From positions 5,583,890-5,647,889 of the forward strand of contig JACBWW010000045.1 of NCBI GenBank assembly GCA_020086605.1: a stretch of 64,000 nucleotides of DNA, written 5' to 3'. Within the stretch, counting starts at the first letter, position 1, and every line of letters begins with the position of its first letter. This document shows positions 1-10,935 of the stretch, in pieces. Under the pieces are notes generated by a model. The model had not been told where the DNA came from. It did not search any database and saw only the letters and a list, made by a program, of their open reading frames with translations. Both the position numbers and the translations under genes were made by a program. The DNA comes from Lanius collurio (lineage: Eukaryota; Chordata; Aves; Passeriformes; Laniidae).

Positions 1-3000
1 AATTTATGTGATGTTCTTTTGCAGGAACAAAAATCTATCTTACACTTAACTCCTTGTGATAATTGATTCTCTCCCATCTGCTTACAGCTGGTATGGTAGA
101 AATGTGCTGGAGTTTCCTTATTTACTCATGCCTTGGAGTCATCTTTTAATATAAATAGCTGTGAATCTACCAATAATTTTGAAATGAGCCTCTCTCAGTT
201 TCTGACCAGCATATCCAAGCTGTACCCTTGATGCAATTTTTAGTGTGTTTTTAGGGGAATGCAGACTGATCTTTTTACACTATTTAATAGGAAGGGATAA
301 ACTTCACATGGGATCTATCCTGCACTTAAAATAAACTTTTAAGAGCAGTGTGATCAGCTTCACATAAACAGAAGCATCATATCTTTGAGTTGGGCTGTTT
401 TCTTCTCTCTGACAAACCTCAAAACATTTAAAGTACATTCTTTTTGCAACCAGGCAATGTTTTTCACCTAATAAATAATTTCAGAGTGTTGCTACTCTAG
501 CAGCTTAGTTTATTTAACACAAAATAAGGCACTCTGTGTTTCCCCTTGACCTGGATAATGCATTGAGCTTTTATGTAGGGTCTTAAAAAAAAAAAAAATC
601 TTAAAAGAATTATCTTTTGACCCAGTTTTTAGGGTAAATATATCCAACTTTTGTCTTGCATATCTTATTTATTGTAAAAGGCTGCAAGGAGCCAGGAGAG
701 AATTCCTCCAAAACAAAGCAATACAGGCACAAAGCAGCTGGCTGCAAAGTAGGGTGTTCCTAAGACCTGGGCAAATGAGCTCTGTTGACTTTGGATTCCT
801 TGCAGCTTTCCTGACGTGTGATAATCTCCAGTGTTGGTTTGCTTCTTATGCAGTGAAAAAAGCACTGGCTTTACAGTGGGGAAAGAGCTCTAAATACAGC
901 TTTAATGAATGAAATGTGTGCATGCCCCGTGTGGGTGCTTGTGGTTGTCTGCAAGGATTCCTTTGGTCTTTGAAATCAGAGCTTCCTCTCACCAAGGCTC
1001 TACTTGGATTTTGCAGAAGACAAATAGGGTGATTCTTTGCAACTTGGCTGCGTTTAAGGAGGTTTAATTAACAAATTGGCTCTTATTCCAAAGTATTTTA
1101 TTGCTTTTTATTACTCTTAACTAATGGCAGACAAGTACTTAAGTGTTATTTCTATTTTTTTCCGAGTTTGATACTTTTTACTATATTAAACATGCATTTA
1201 AAATTATCCTCACCAAACCCAGTGTTGAAAGCTCCTGGAAGTCCTACTTTTCAATTAATAATACAAACTGAAACATGCATCAGCCCTTATTCATGTGCTG
1301 TCAACTACTCTGATGAGCTGTTCATTTGCCAGATTAACTCATATTTTTCTATTTCAGTTAAGGCTTGCCAAAAAAATGATCTGAGGTGTTCAAATATGTC
1401 ATAATAAATAAAAATTCTAAAAGATGCTTCTTAAAAAAACACAATTTTATTTTTGTCTGTAAAAGTAAATCAAAACATGTATTTCTGATAAAATCACATA
1501 TTTGGTTGTACCATTTTCAAATTCAAATTTTAAATCAAAAAGCATAATGAAGATAAATTTAGAAATTATTTTGGGTAAATGCTTTGTTATTTAAATGTCA
1601 AAGTATTCAATCTTTTCAGTGTACTTTGCTTTTCACAAACAACTGTGTACAATCAATGAAATGCCTGTCATTTTTCATAATTTGAGTAAACACAATTCCA
1701 GCTAAAAAATACCAAAGCTCTTCTAAAACCAGTGGAAAAGAGCAAGGATGGGTTTTGTTTAGAACAAATTGTCTGTTCTGAGAGAGGCCACACAGCAGGG
1801 CCCCAGCCCCATGCCTGGCAGTGTCTGTGACTGCAGGAGAAAGCAGAAATTAAATGTTGTTTCTGGTTGCTTTGGCTGGTTCTGCTCAGTCCTGAGGAAG
1901 GAGTTGGTCATTTCCAGCTGTGGCAGTAGAAATGTGGATTAAAGCCATCTATGGTTATTCTTAAAGTACAAAATCCACTTGATTATTTCATATTTTGTTG
2001 TCCTCCATGCACAAACATCTCAATCATATCTTTTTCTCTTAATATGATAGAGAAATAAATTAAATTCTTTTAGTGTACTTTAAGGTTCCTTTCTGCTGCA
2101 GGATAGAAGCCATGTATGAATGCAATCATCACTGAGAATTTTGGCATACTTTGCTGTTATTACACAGTATTTTTAGCACTGGAGTACCTACGATGTTCCT
2201 TATGAAATCTTTTCCTTCTCGGGGACCTGCTAAACAGAACTGACAGTCTGGAAGCAGATAATGAGATTTGGGGTCTTACTTGGAGCAGTTGTGGGTCAGT
2301 GCCTGCTCTTTGCTCAGGAATGTAGGGAAAGGTACCCAGTTTCTTTCAGGAGTTTCTGTGGTGATGCTGGAGCCCATGGAAGTGTTCAAATGTCATCATC
2401 ATTTCCTGAATTTCCTGCTCCATGTCCTGTCCACGGTCACAAGGGCTGGGAAAACCTCTGCTCTTTGTTTATACAGTCTGAATTTTAGGTACACTTTTGT
2501 ACAATTTCTAGATGAATATATTTCATTTCTATCTCTAAGAAGACAAATGTCCAGATTTCAGGCCACTGAACTAGTGAACTTTAGGAAGGCAGAAATCTTT
2601 GTAATGTCCTATAGGTGTGTTTTCTTCTAACAGTGCAGTGGTTCGATTGTTGAAAAAATTCTTACCCAGAAAAGGTTGATGAGTTTTGTTCTCAGCCTAT
2701 TTCCCTGCATCATCCAAGTACTTCATCAACATTATTCAGTTATCTACACAGAGCTTTTTTGTCTGGGCTGTGGTCATATTTGGTTTTAAAACTGGAAACA
2801 CAGAAGAGAACTTAGCAAAAAGCTTTTGTCATCCAGAGGAAGGTTCTGGACAGGAGCTTGGCCCTTCTGTATTCCCACTCTGGAATCAGCAAAGTGCTGG
2901 GGCTGAAACAGCGTGCAATGACTGTGGAGACTCCAGAGCGACACAAACAATTTAAATAATCTGATAATAGGCACTTTCCACCTCATTTAACATTCTGTCT

Positions 3001-4673
3001 TCTGCTTTGGTTCATATTTCTTCTGTAAACAAAAGCTCTTTTATTTGCTTATGTCTGTCTCAGTCTATTTATTTCTTTTGCCAGCTCGTGTTTATCACTG
3101 GTGCTCCAGCCACAAACCATTGCAATCAGGGCTGCCATAAGTGGTGACTCAAGATGAAATTGGGATGAACTGCAAATATTATTGTCTAGTTCCAGGCTCT
3201 GCTTTAATTGTTTTGTTTTCATATGCATAACTTATATGGCTTTAGAAATTAGTACATCTTTCTTTGGATTTGAGGAAAAATCTCTTCCTTTTTTGTAGGC
3301 AAGAAGTGAACATCAGACTGATCATGTTTTAGGAGCACTTTACAGGACACAATAAATTCTAAAACATGGACAAAAACTGAAACAACACTTCACTAATAGT
3401 TTATAACTTTTGTTTTGTAATCCATTATTGAATAATATTTTAGATAAACTACATAAATTTCAATATTCTATTTGTGGCATTAAAATCTTAATGAGACCTA
3501 ACTATTATTACTTTTTTTTTGTTTACTTACAAAATGCAGTAGCAAAAAAGAGAAGTAATTCAGGATAAAACCTGATAGTAAAAATAAACAGAAAAATGTG
3601 ATAAATTATGAAAAAATACAATGTTGTTAATTGAGGGTTTTTTTAAATGAACATTGTAGATTTCTTGGGAAAACACACCTGGTGAGTAGGATCTCGTGCT
3701 TCATTAATTTGTATTACCAGGTTCCTGTTTCTTTTGAAGTCAGTGCAGGGGTAGCCTACGGAGGACAAGGAAAGAGGACTTTGATTTGGCTGCTTGTTCA
3801 GTCACAGAGCAGGGAAAGGGTGGATTGAAGGTCTTGTTTGCACAGCTCTCTGCTCGCTGTGTTAATTTTTCTGAGCTGTGAATTGTCATGCAGTCCATAA
3901 ATAATTTCACTGCTGACATTCCCGTGTAAGGAAATCTCTCAAAGTACAAGTTTTACTTTGCTGCTGCTGGTGATCCTGTCCAATACATTGAGTCAACTGC
4001 CCTCAGGTTTCAAGTGCCATTCTAATTAAAACCTAGAATTTGGATAGCCAAGTGCCAATTAGTTCATAATTCCCACTGAGCACGTGGAAAATCTAATTCT
4101 CCTCCCTTTTTCTGTACCCTTTAGATGGCAGCATAGCAGGTGCAAAGCTTTGTGCTGCTGAAGCACCAACTGCAAGGAGTTCCTTCAGTGGGACATGAAC
4201 TACCATTAAATCTGTGTTTGATTTGGGTTTTTTTGTTGTTGTTGTTGGGTTTTTTTAATTAATTTTCTTTGTAAAATCTCTCTACAGAGAGATTGGGCCA
4301 TCTTTATTTGTGCAATAGTGTAGGCAGCCAACAGAACTTGTGTGTGTGGAAACTCATCTTAAAGTGTTATCTTAGTCACAATTCTTTCTGGAACTAGCAA
4401 AGCAAAAGTTGTTAGTAATTATAATGAGCCTATTAAGCCTAGTCATGAGTTTAGTTCCATCAGGAAAAGTTTTCGATTATTTTCTCGTCTCTTCTATTCC
4501 TTTGAGAATAATTAGCAGCATGATAATCTGCTTACTTTAAAAGAGGACTAATAATTATTTTCTAATCCCAGTGCAGTGTGTGTGATTTAAAACAAGGCCA
4601 TTACACCTTTGAATGGTTTTTTTTGTTGTTGTTTGTTTGTTTGTTTCTTGTTAAATTAGAATTAGGACAGCCA
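1..4673. other. Gene-free AT-rich DNA, left flank
   Basis: I see no recognisable gene, exon or intact mobile element here. The short open frames overlap on both strands and resemble no known family. The stretch is AT-rich with scattered poly-A and poly-T runs. A near-perfect 20-bp palindrome lies at 4275-4294. A GTT/GTTT-type simple repeat occurs at about 4230-4250 and again at about 4620-4650, immediately before the assembly gap. It may be intergenic or intronic; the sequence alone cannot say which. Confidence 0.7.
4275..4294. repeat. 20-bp near-perfect palindrome
   Basis: AATCTCTCTACAGAGAGATT reads as a 9-bp inverted repeat around a central AC dinucleotide. As RNA the loop would be too small for a full stem, so at least one pair would open. 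I see no matching copy elsewhere in the window and no transposon ends around it. It may be chance. Confidence 0.6.
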
Positions 4674-5022
4674 NNNNNNNNNNNNNNNNNNNNNNNNNNN
4701 NNNNNNNNNNNNNNNNNNNNNNNNNNNNNNNNNNNNNNNNNNNNNNNNNNNNNNNNNNNNNNNNNNNNNNNNNNNNNNNNNNNNNNNNNNNNNNNNNNNN
4801 NNNNNNNNNNNNNNNNNNNNNNNNNNNNNNNNNNNNNNNNNNNNNNNNNNNNNNNNNNNNNNNNNNNNNNNNNNNNNNNNNNNNNNNNNNNNNNNNNNNN
4901 NNNNNNNNNNNNNNNNNNNNNNNNNNNNNNNNNNNNNNNNNNNNNNNNNNNNNNNNNNNNNNNNNNNNNNNNNNNNNNNNNNNNNNNNNNNNNNNNNNNN
5001 NNNNNNNNNNNNNNNNNNNNNN
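4674..5022. other. Assembly gap (349 Ns)
   Basis: This is an uninterrupted run of N. Its right edge cuts directly into an LTR. Compared with the complete copy at 30551-31262, about 58 bp of that LTR's left end are missing. The gap therefore holds at least that LTR end and possibly more of an ERV. Its true size is unknown because the number of Ns may be only an estimate. Open frames that cross it are artefacts. Confidence 0.99.
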
Positions 5023-5676
5023 TCGGGTGGGGGCCCTGCCCAGCTTCGTTGCCCCAGCTTCGACTTGGAGAAGGAGGAACTTCGGCTCTGCCACTCCCTG
5101 TGATAGAGCCGGGCCCTCGAGTGTTCCTCAGGGGCTGGGGCTGTGCACGAAGGTGGATACGGAGGGGATGGTGCTGATTCGCCGTCCTCAGGGCAGTGGC
5201 TCCAGCAGACTTTTTTGTTACGGTGACTTCTTGGAGAACTCAAAAGCTGGCCAGGTAGTAATTGCCTATAGAGTAGCCTGGTTCATTGTTCTTAAAAGTT
5301 TGTTGGCTCGTTTTAAATTATTATTTTTTAGGGGTTTTTTACTCCCAGGGGTCTTTTCAGCTCTAGTTTGCATATTCAGCCCCTTTTCTTCTCTTTTTTT
5401 TTTTTTTCTGTCTTTTCCTTATCTACTACTCTCCAGGCAGGCCAGCTTCGAAAGGGGTAAGGAGGGGAGGGTCGTAAATTCCTGCATTGCAATGTATGGT
5501 CTGATAAGAAGCTGGTTTCTCCACAACTAAGTGTGGGTTTCTTTCTTAAACTGCAAGAGAGATCCTAACTTACAAAGCTACACCAAAGCACAAAATTACA
5601 TTCAAACAAAGCTACAATGTAGTACAAAATAAATGGATAATTGTTAAATTGATAATCTGGTCCCTTATTTATAACA
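5023..5676 (-). mobile_element. ERV LTR, copy 1, truncated by the gap
   Basis: This segment is colinear with the complete LTR at 30551-31262 from that copy's position 30609 to its end. By eye I count roughly 25 substitutions plus a few small indels over about 650 bp, so identity is around 96 percent. It ends in ...ATAACA at 5676, exactly where copy 2 ends, and the sequences diverge immediately afterwards. The strand follows copy 2, where an AATAAA on the minus strand lies close to the presumed 3' end. The left end and its flanking duplication are hidden in the gap, so it could be a solo LTR or the edge of a longer provirus. The five bases after it are ATTGG, which would be the target duplication if the insertion is simple. 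I see no viral genes in the readable part. Confidence 0.88.
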
Positions 5677-8600
5677 ATTGGGGCTCAGCTGCCCGGAGGA
5701 GAACATCAAGGACACCTCCAGGATCCCAAAGTGAATCATCTGCCACACTGACAGCAGTGTTCTGGGCTGGCTGCAGATACAGAGACACCTTGGAATGTTT
5801 ATGGCAGGGAATGGCTGCTGTCTAATGCTTCAGCTGTTCCATGCACAGTAAAATCAATGGTGGGCTTAGACAGTTTTATAGGTTTAAATATTTCAGTTAT
5901 CCATGTTGGTGCAGGAGCTGTTTTGAGGGGTTTTTTTGTTTTTTTTTTTTTTTTCCTGAGGAAAGAAAGTGTGCATTTGTGGTCCTGAAAAGCTGCATAC
6001 ACTGCAAGCTCTTATTTCCCTTAGAAGTAAAAAAATACATATGTGCAGAAAAATTATGTCACTATATTCCCATGACTAAAAAGAGAGACAAAATGGCCAG
6101 TTCCTGAATTTGTCCTGACTGGTTTTTAAGGCAGAAATGGTGACAGCTCCTGGTGATTTGGAGGAGAGTAATTTCTGTGTTGTTCGAAAGGTGTTTGGCT
6201 TGGTTTGAATTGTTCTTTGTGACTGAGGTAATTAGAGACAGGAATAAAACCACGATCACTTTAAGATAGGAAAGTTTTTATGGTAATTTCTGCTTTTACT
6301 TACAAAAGCTTTTGAGGCAGTTCTGGCCACAGAGCTGGTGTGCACATTGGAGGCATTGGGAAAAAGGCAGTTTGGTCCCCAGATTGTGCCTGACATCTTT
6401 GTACAATTTAAGTCCTATTTCATTTTGATGGAATCACGAGAGAAGGCTTTCACCTCTTCCAGGGCTCTAACCAGTAGCTGTCTTAATTTTTCACATTCTC
6501 TGGCAGGGATTTGCTATTGCTGATTACAAGGTAGAGTTTGAAGGGGGGCACCAAGGGGGAAATTCTGTGTCTACTAAAATCAAGCTCCCTATTACAACAA
6601 AGACCACGTTTTCATGTAGATCATGAAACAGAGAAGTGGTACCACCCTGGTGATAGATAAAGGAAATTTGAATTTCTTGCTCTAAATGCACCAAAAATAA
6701 AAGAGTTGTGACTGGGTGACGTAGATTAGGAAAATAAAGCAGAGATGTCATCTAGGTTATATGTATAGCAGTCAGCATTAATTGTGAAAAAGGTACTGAC
6801 AGAATTTCATGTGACTTTTAACACTTTATTTCTCCAAAAGAAGTAAATGTCAATGCTGTGAATAGTAAATACAATTTTTCTAATAACACTAGAATGATGT
6901 TTCTTGTTCTGGTTTAATGCCTCGTTTCTACATCACTTGGGAAACTGCTTAATATGTGCAGAACAGCAGCAAAACTGCTGAGAGAGGAGAAGCAGCTCTC
7001 GGGGTTCTGCTCAAACAAGTCCTACTGATAGAACAAACAGGGATCTGCTCGTGGCAAGCCCCAGCTTCTCACCGGGGCAGCTTGCTGGGTTTATGTAAAT
7101 GTGCACAGAGAAGCAGACCACGAAATATGTTCTCTGTGGAGTACTTCTGCAGAGGCTGGAGGATGTGTTTGCTGGGGAAAAGGATGTCTGAGGCTGCAGT
7201 GGAGGTTCCTGGTGCAGTTCTTGGTGGAGAACCTTGAAAAAGAGCATTTTGTGCCACCCAGCTGTTACCTCAGGCTGCTCTGCCTAACTGCTTTCCAAGG
7301 GCTGTGTGTGTAGCAGGTGTAGGTTTTAGTCTGTTGACAAGTCAGACAATAAAACCATTTCTTTAGTGAAGACTGTTGTTTTGTATTCACTACCTTGTGT
7401 ATCATATTTATGTCCTTGTTATTTTAACATCCCTACATGACTCAGAGAGATCAGAGGTTGTATTAAGGCAGTTTGTCTCCTGCAAAAGTTACAAAGCAAA
7501 AATGATTACAGACTGAAAAAAACAGTTGTATCTAATTGCAAGAATAGTGTACTCTCAAAATCAATATCCTTGAAAGAAAAAAGAATTAAAAGCAATAATA
7601 AAATCTATTAGAAGTTAAATTGCTATGATACATTAGGGTATGTTGGTAAAATGGTTTCCTATCTTTTCAATGGTGCATTGAGAAGTAAGGCAGGATGGAT
7701 GGATGAGTCATAATATCCATTATTAAGAAATGGTTAGGGCTCACCAGTATCCCAGGGTCATTAGGCAGCTTAATGGGAACTAATTCTGGTTCCAGAAAGG
7801 CCTCTCTTGCCCCATAGCTTCTCATAACAGGGTGGAGTTCTGCAGCAATCCCTGCTCATAGCCCAGTGTGAACAGTGTGAGTCAGGCCATGGACCTTCCT
7901 TCCTAACAGATCATCTGCAAGTCTTTCCTGAAGGTAGAAAAATAGAAATTAGGCTTTTGAGATATGGGCAGAATGTCTGCCACACATGTGGAAATGCAAA
8001 AGTGAAGTATGTGAGGAGGGAACCAACACTGATCAAATGCCTGGCACCTCCTCTGGGGAGCCTAAAGCCTGCCTGGGTGTAACTGTGCTCTTCTGCTGCT
8101 TTTTTGGTAAGAGCTTAAGTGGGAAATACATTGTGCAAGGCAGGTAACAGGAACACACTCTGATCACAATTGTCCTTTCCTTATTCTAATAATGTGGGAT
8201 TACCAACACTGCACTGGTTTTTCTTTTTGTTTAGCAACAAGTAGGATTTATAGATATATATGGATTATGTATATGTTTCTCTATTGCTGAGTTTCTATTT
8301 TAACAACATGGACATTTTTCTAACGCACAGACTTAGGCTGAAGTGTCAGCAGCTATGGACCATCAGTGGAGAGAAGGTGCAGACTGAACAGTTCTCAAGT
8401 AGGATGAATAGCATTTGGGTATAAAGATGATTTAAGTCATTTTTTATAAGGGTGGATAGAAAGCAGGTTGCAGTTTTATTTTCCATTACATCTTTAATTA
8501 AACATGACACCCAGACCAGGTCTAATTACATCAGTGAAACAGTGTATTTCACAGTATGTTACAATTTTTGTTAAATCAATACCTTCCAAACTGGAGCTCT

Positions 8601-9351
8601 CCTGCACAATTTTTCTGACAAGCTTTGTTGGGAAGTGCTGTGAACTGCTCTGAACTGCTGGGTCCTAATTGCCCAGACTGCTCATCAAACATTTGTGAGA
8701 ACCCTCAAGCTTAATTTCTCTCCAGATTAATTCCTTTAGTTCTTGTTCATCACATACTTCTCAAAAGACTCGGTGAACGATTCATTATTATCAGTGAAGA
8801 GTCAGATGCCCCAGTGAGGAGTTTACAAAGTGGTGGTGAGGAGATGAATAATCCTCCCATCACGAGGTGAGCAGGTCTGTCCTGACAGCTGAGTTTGAAG
8901 CAGGCAGTAAAAATTAAACAACTCACACTCTGATGAAGACACACCAACCAAAATTCAGTGTGTTAAAACCTCTGCACCCAAGCTTTTATCCTGAAAAACT
9001 CTCAAACTGCACATTGCAGAGGCCTCAGGCTGCAAACACGAGGCACAGCAGCACCTGGAGTACTGAACTCTCAGTTTTGACTGTTTTGTCTGAAATCAGT
9101 GGCTGAGGGAATGGATGGATGCACACGGGATTGCTGAGGCCTGGGCAAAGCTTGCACAGTTCTACAGCGTGTCAGAAACTCTACATGCCATAATTCATGA
9201 TTTTGAATTTGTTTTTTTTTTTTTTTTAAACTCACAAGAAATAAAAATAATCATAAGTGGCGACAATAGCAATGAAAATCCATTCTGCCAGTATCACACC
9301 CTGTTGCAGTGTGCATTGATAACTCTAGCACTTTGTTTCCTGGATTTATTA
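5677..9351. other. Gene-free DNA between LTR copy 1 and the SINE
   Basis: No gene or RNA is recognisable. The stretch is AT-rich and has a poly-T run at about 5935-5955 and a short GGAT repeat near 7693. Open frames up to about 90 codons occur on both strands and overlap, with no domain I can name. Confidence 0.65.
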
Positions 9352-9504
9352 GGGGAGCTGATGTCTCTACAATTGGTTAGAGCATGGTGTTAATAACACC
9401 AAGGGGGTGGGTTCAATCCCCATATGATGGGTCATTCACTTAAAAATTGGACTTTATAATCCTTGTGGATCCCTTCCAACTCTGAATATTCTGTGACTCT
9501 GTGA
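9352..9504 (+). mobile_element. tRNA-Ile-derived SINE with CR1-type tail
   Basis: Bases 9373-9424 follow the 3' two thirds of tRNA-Ile(AAT): TTGGTTAGAGC, then an anticodon-loop-like TTAATAAC, then the B-box GGTTCAATCCC at 9410-9420, then CCATATG. The tRNA 5' part (about 9352-9372) is degraded. After the tRNA part comes a segment of the kind found at CR1 3' ends (CCTTGTGGATCCCTTCCAAC), finishing with the CR1-like terminal repeat ATTCTGTGACTCTGTGA. This structure agrees with my memory of the passerine SINE TguSINE1, which is thought to borrow the CR1 retrotransposition machinery. A functional tRNA gene is ruled out because the acceptor stem is not conserved and the sequence runs on into the CR1 tail. 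The left boundary is approximate. Confidence 0.85.
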
Positions 9505-10916
9505 AACCTTGAAAACATTTTTAAATAAAAACCTGGAGAAACCCCCAACAATATCCCACTCTGCCAGTTTTAGGTACAAGCATGAAGAGAATGACACTAT
9601 GTGGGCAGGAATGACAAAACTACTTAGCACTTCTTCTCTCTTAGCAATCACCTTGAACTGAGAGTGTTTTCTTTTTACACCACAATAAATAAAACTGCAT
9701 TTAAATAAGAAAGCAGAAATGAGATGAGAATGCATAAAAGAGTAAATCGTGTATGACCCAAGCAATGAAGAGTGCAGACAGTACATGTTCTGAATGAAAG
9801 AGGAGGCAGTTTAGCTCCTGTGAAAGCTAATGTGGTGCTCAGGGACAGCCCTGGGGGATGAACAATGGCACATTCGGGGTTGCTTCTGCCGTTGCAGCTG
9901 AGATCCTTAACCCTCAGAAAAAAGAAAGACAAATCACATATAGGATTTTTAAAAGCCTTGATGGAATTATCCTCATGTTTCTCTTAATATTCCTTGAGGT
10001 AATCATCAAATAACTCATTCTTAAATGGACAGAAATCTGTGCTCTTTTTTAGAAATAATTTGAGTGCAAGATATAGAAGCCAAAGTCTTACAAGAACTTT
10101 TACTTCCCTCTCTACCTTTACTGAATTAGAGCTGAGTGTACTGAAAATGCTGCTCTTCTTTGGCACACCATGGTATCAAAAGTTTGAGTCTGGTGAGTTG
10201 TGAGGAGCATTAGAGTGATGTGATTTACAGGGTCCATGTGGAGCTGTAATTTGCATTCCTGGATGAGAGTTCAGAGCTAGGAACATCAAATATGAGCAAG
10301 TTCAACTCATGGCTGTTTTCACCTAAGTGGAAAGGACTGAAAGAAAGAATCGAGATTTAGTTATCCTGTAAGAATTTTCTCTTCCTATATTACTCCTAAC
10401 TCATCTTCTTGTTGAATTACAGACCTGCAGGTTAAAGATTTTTGGTTTTTTGGTGCTCACATGGTGGAATCTCAGCTCCTTGCATGCAGAAGAGAACCAA
10501 CAGAACTTAATTAGTGCTGAGTGTTACAACTATCAGTGAGTTTTGGGTGAATCTTACTGTGAATAAAGCTTGGAAAAATATGAAAGGTAGATTTCAGTCA
10601 GAATTATCGTCCAACATGGAATTTAGGTCTGTGCCTGGTGGCAGAGTTGTCTCTTGGCTGCACCACTGGAGTGTGCAGGTTGTACCACATCTTTAGTAGA
10701 GCTCCTGCTGGTTCACAATCCATGAAGTTTGTCCAGAACTGAAGTCAGTTTTTAAATAAGCCATCAGAAATAAAGGAAACAGTAGGAAAGCCACGTGACT
10801 TTCAAGAAATACTTTCTACGTTTCTAATAAATCTAGGATTTATTATTAATAATAATATCCTTTATTGTGGATATAAAACTATATAACTTCTAGTAAACAA
10901 TTCAAAATGTTTCTTT

Positions 10917-10935
10917 TGTTGTTGTTGTTGTTGTT
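10917..10935. repeat. GTT microsatellite
   Basis: About six tandem GTT triplets follow a short T-run. This is an ordinary simple repeat. Confidence 0.9.

Noticed and set aside
4578..5243. Open frames of 147-199 codons around 4.6-5.2 kb
   Set aside because: They run through the 349 Ns, so most of their residues are unknown, and the readable part is LTR sequence.
5027..5530. 167-codon plus-strand frame, with a similar 201-codon frame at 30613-31218
   Set aside because: Both lie almost wholly within LTR copies and are on the strand opposite to the inferred LTR orientation. Their similarity reflects LTR homology, not a conserved protein.
9373..9424. Functional tRNA-Ile gene
   Set aside because: The acceptor stem and D-arm are degraded, there is an insertion after CCATATG, and the sequence continues into a CR1-type tail, so it is a SINE.
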